From Maylandia zebra (lineage: Eukaryota; Chordata; Actinopteri; Cichliformes; Cichlidae), in NCBI RefSeq assembly GCF_041146795.1, contig NC_135180.1, positions 39,988,794 to 40,052,793 on the forward strand: a stretch of 64,000 nt of DNA. Direction: 5' to 3'. The translations under genes were made by a program, and so were the position numbers. Within the stretch, counting starts at the first letter, position 1; every line of letters begins with the position of its first letter. The notes below the pieces were generated by a model that ran no database searches, was not told where the DNA came from, and saw only the letters and a program-made list of their open reading frames with translations. Below are positions 62,797 to 64,000 of this stretch, in pieces.

Positions 62797-63950
62797 GCAG
62801 GTGGTGAGGGTGGGTAGATGCGTTTCCAACAGCATCACCATCAACACAGGAGCACCTCAGGGATGTGTCCTCTCGCCACTGCTCTACTCCCTCTACACTT
62901 CAGACTGTGTGGCCACCCACGGCTCCAACACCATTGTGAAGTTTGCTGACGACACAGTGGTGTTGGGTGCCATCTCCAACAACGATGAGGCGGCCTACAT
63001 GGATGAAGTGAAGAATCTGGCATCGTGGTGCCAGGACAACCACCTCCAGCTGAACGTCAGCAAGACCAAGGAGCTGGTGGTGGACTTCAGAAGGGGTCAG
63101 CACAGAGACTACAAGCCCATTATCATCAATGGAGCTCCAGTGGAGAGGGTGCAGTCCTTCAAGTATCTTGGTGTCCACATCTCCTCAGACCTGACATGGG
63201 CTGCCCACATTCAGGTCCAGACCAAAAAGGCTAGGCAGCGCCTGTATCACCTACGACAACTGAGGAAGTTCAGGGTCTCTCCAAAGATCCTCAGGATTTT
63301 CTATACAGGCGCTGTGGAGAGCATCCTCACACAGAACATGACATCGTGGTTTGGGAACAGCTGTGTGAAGGACCAAAAAGCTCTCCAGAGAGTGATCCGT
63401 ACAGCAGAACGCTGCTGCAGGATTGCTCTCCCCCCGCTTCAGGACACCTACACCAGGAGATGCCGGACTAGAGCAGCGCAGATACTGAAGGACCCGTCCC
63501 ATCCTGGCAACAAACTGTTCCAACTTCTGCAATCTGGTAGAAGGTTCCGCATCTTCCGGGCAAGGACAGAGAGACTCAAGAGGAGCTTCTATCCCCAAGC
63601 CATCCGTGCCCTAAACACACACACCCGCCCTCTCACATCATCTATAATTGACTGAGTCAGGACTCTTCCAGACACTAAACCAAGGCACAATGTACATTTC
63701 AATTCCTTTAATTTTAAATATGTTTATATTGTCTATCCTGTAAAATAGTCAGATGTCTATTCATATTAATGTACAGAATTCACCTGCTTGCTGCTACTAC
63801 TGCACATTCACCCAGTGTATATACTATTACCCCCCCCCCCCCCTTTGCACATGTCGAGGAGCGTGTCAGGCTACATTTCACTGTGTGTTATACTTGTATA
63901 ACTATGCATGTGACAAATAAAGAACCTTGAACCTTGAACCTTGATAAATC
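62797..63950 (+). mobile_element. CR1/Rex1-like LINE (C), 5'-truncated
   Basis: The + strand frame 62801-63655 (284 codons, no internal stop) starts within the reverse transcriptase: INTGAPQGCVLSPLLYSLY, the catalytic FADDTVVLGA, KTKELVVDFRRGQHRDY, VQSFKYLGVHISSDLTW, then HPGNKLFQLLQSGRRFR to a stop. A 3' UTR with a poly-C run follows, and the end is AATAAAGAACCTTGAACCTT with ACCTTGA repeats. It lies about 0.4 kb upstream of eif2a, in the opposite direction. Confidence 0.9.
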
Positions 63951-64000
63951 CACAGTGGAGAGGGGAACTTTTTCAAACACACATTTTATCAGAATTTTCA

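Overview
The window is vertebrate nuclear DNA, almost certainly from a percomorph teleost (ray-finned fish). Genes have many short GT-AG exons, the two housekeeping genes match their vertebrate orthologues closely, and the repeats are typical of fish: Rex3/RTE, L2 and CR1/Rex1-like LINEs, Tc1, hAT and piggyBac DNA elements, tRNA-derived SINEs and a Ty3/gypsy-type LTR element. A cichlid or close relative is a guess from the repeat style, not a proof.

Layout. 1-14 kb: a tandemly duplicated locus. A segment of about 1.78 kb (promoter, first exon, 25-nt second exon) occurs twice with no difference I could find. Copy 1 lies upstream of a one-exon gene for a 432-residue secreted protein with three cysteine/tryptophan modules. 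Copy 2 lies upstream of unrelated short candidate exons. A decayed piggyBac sits between copy 1 and the secreted-protein gene. 14-20 kb: repeats, including a 3.46 kb element with 0.4 kb inverted arms, then an intact tRNA-Gly(TCC) gene. 20-27 kb: polr2d (RNA polymerase II subunit RPB4), + strand, with a 6.2 kb last intron full of transposons. 27.7-28.3 kb: an atypical dual-specificity phosphatase, - strand. 30-34.9 kb: a four-exon host gene for a YqaJ-type (phage lambda exonuclease-like) nuclease, + strand, whose 3' UTR holds a hAT with a second hAT inside it. 35-36.3 kb: another hAT relic. 38.1-50.1 kb: a 12 kb Ty3/gypsy-type LTR fossil on the - strand, young by its near-identical LTRs and broken by later LINE insertions. 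50-52.7 kb: repeats. 53.2-62.4 kb: eif2a (translation initiation factor 2A), - strand, 16 exons, about 580 codons. 62.8-63.95 kb: a 5'-truncated LINE just upstream of eif2a.

The genes do not form a pathway. polr2d (transcription) and eif2a (translation) are housekeeping genes with CpG/ETS-like promoters and a YY1-like ATGGCG at the start codon. The phosphatase and the YqaJ nuclease are independent neighbours. The least explained host sequences are the duplicated leader exons that feed two different gene bodies, the secreted cysteine-module protein with a furin-type site, and the domesticated-looking YqaJ nuclease. All coordinates and splice sites were read by eye; RNA data would settle the exon models.
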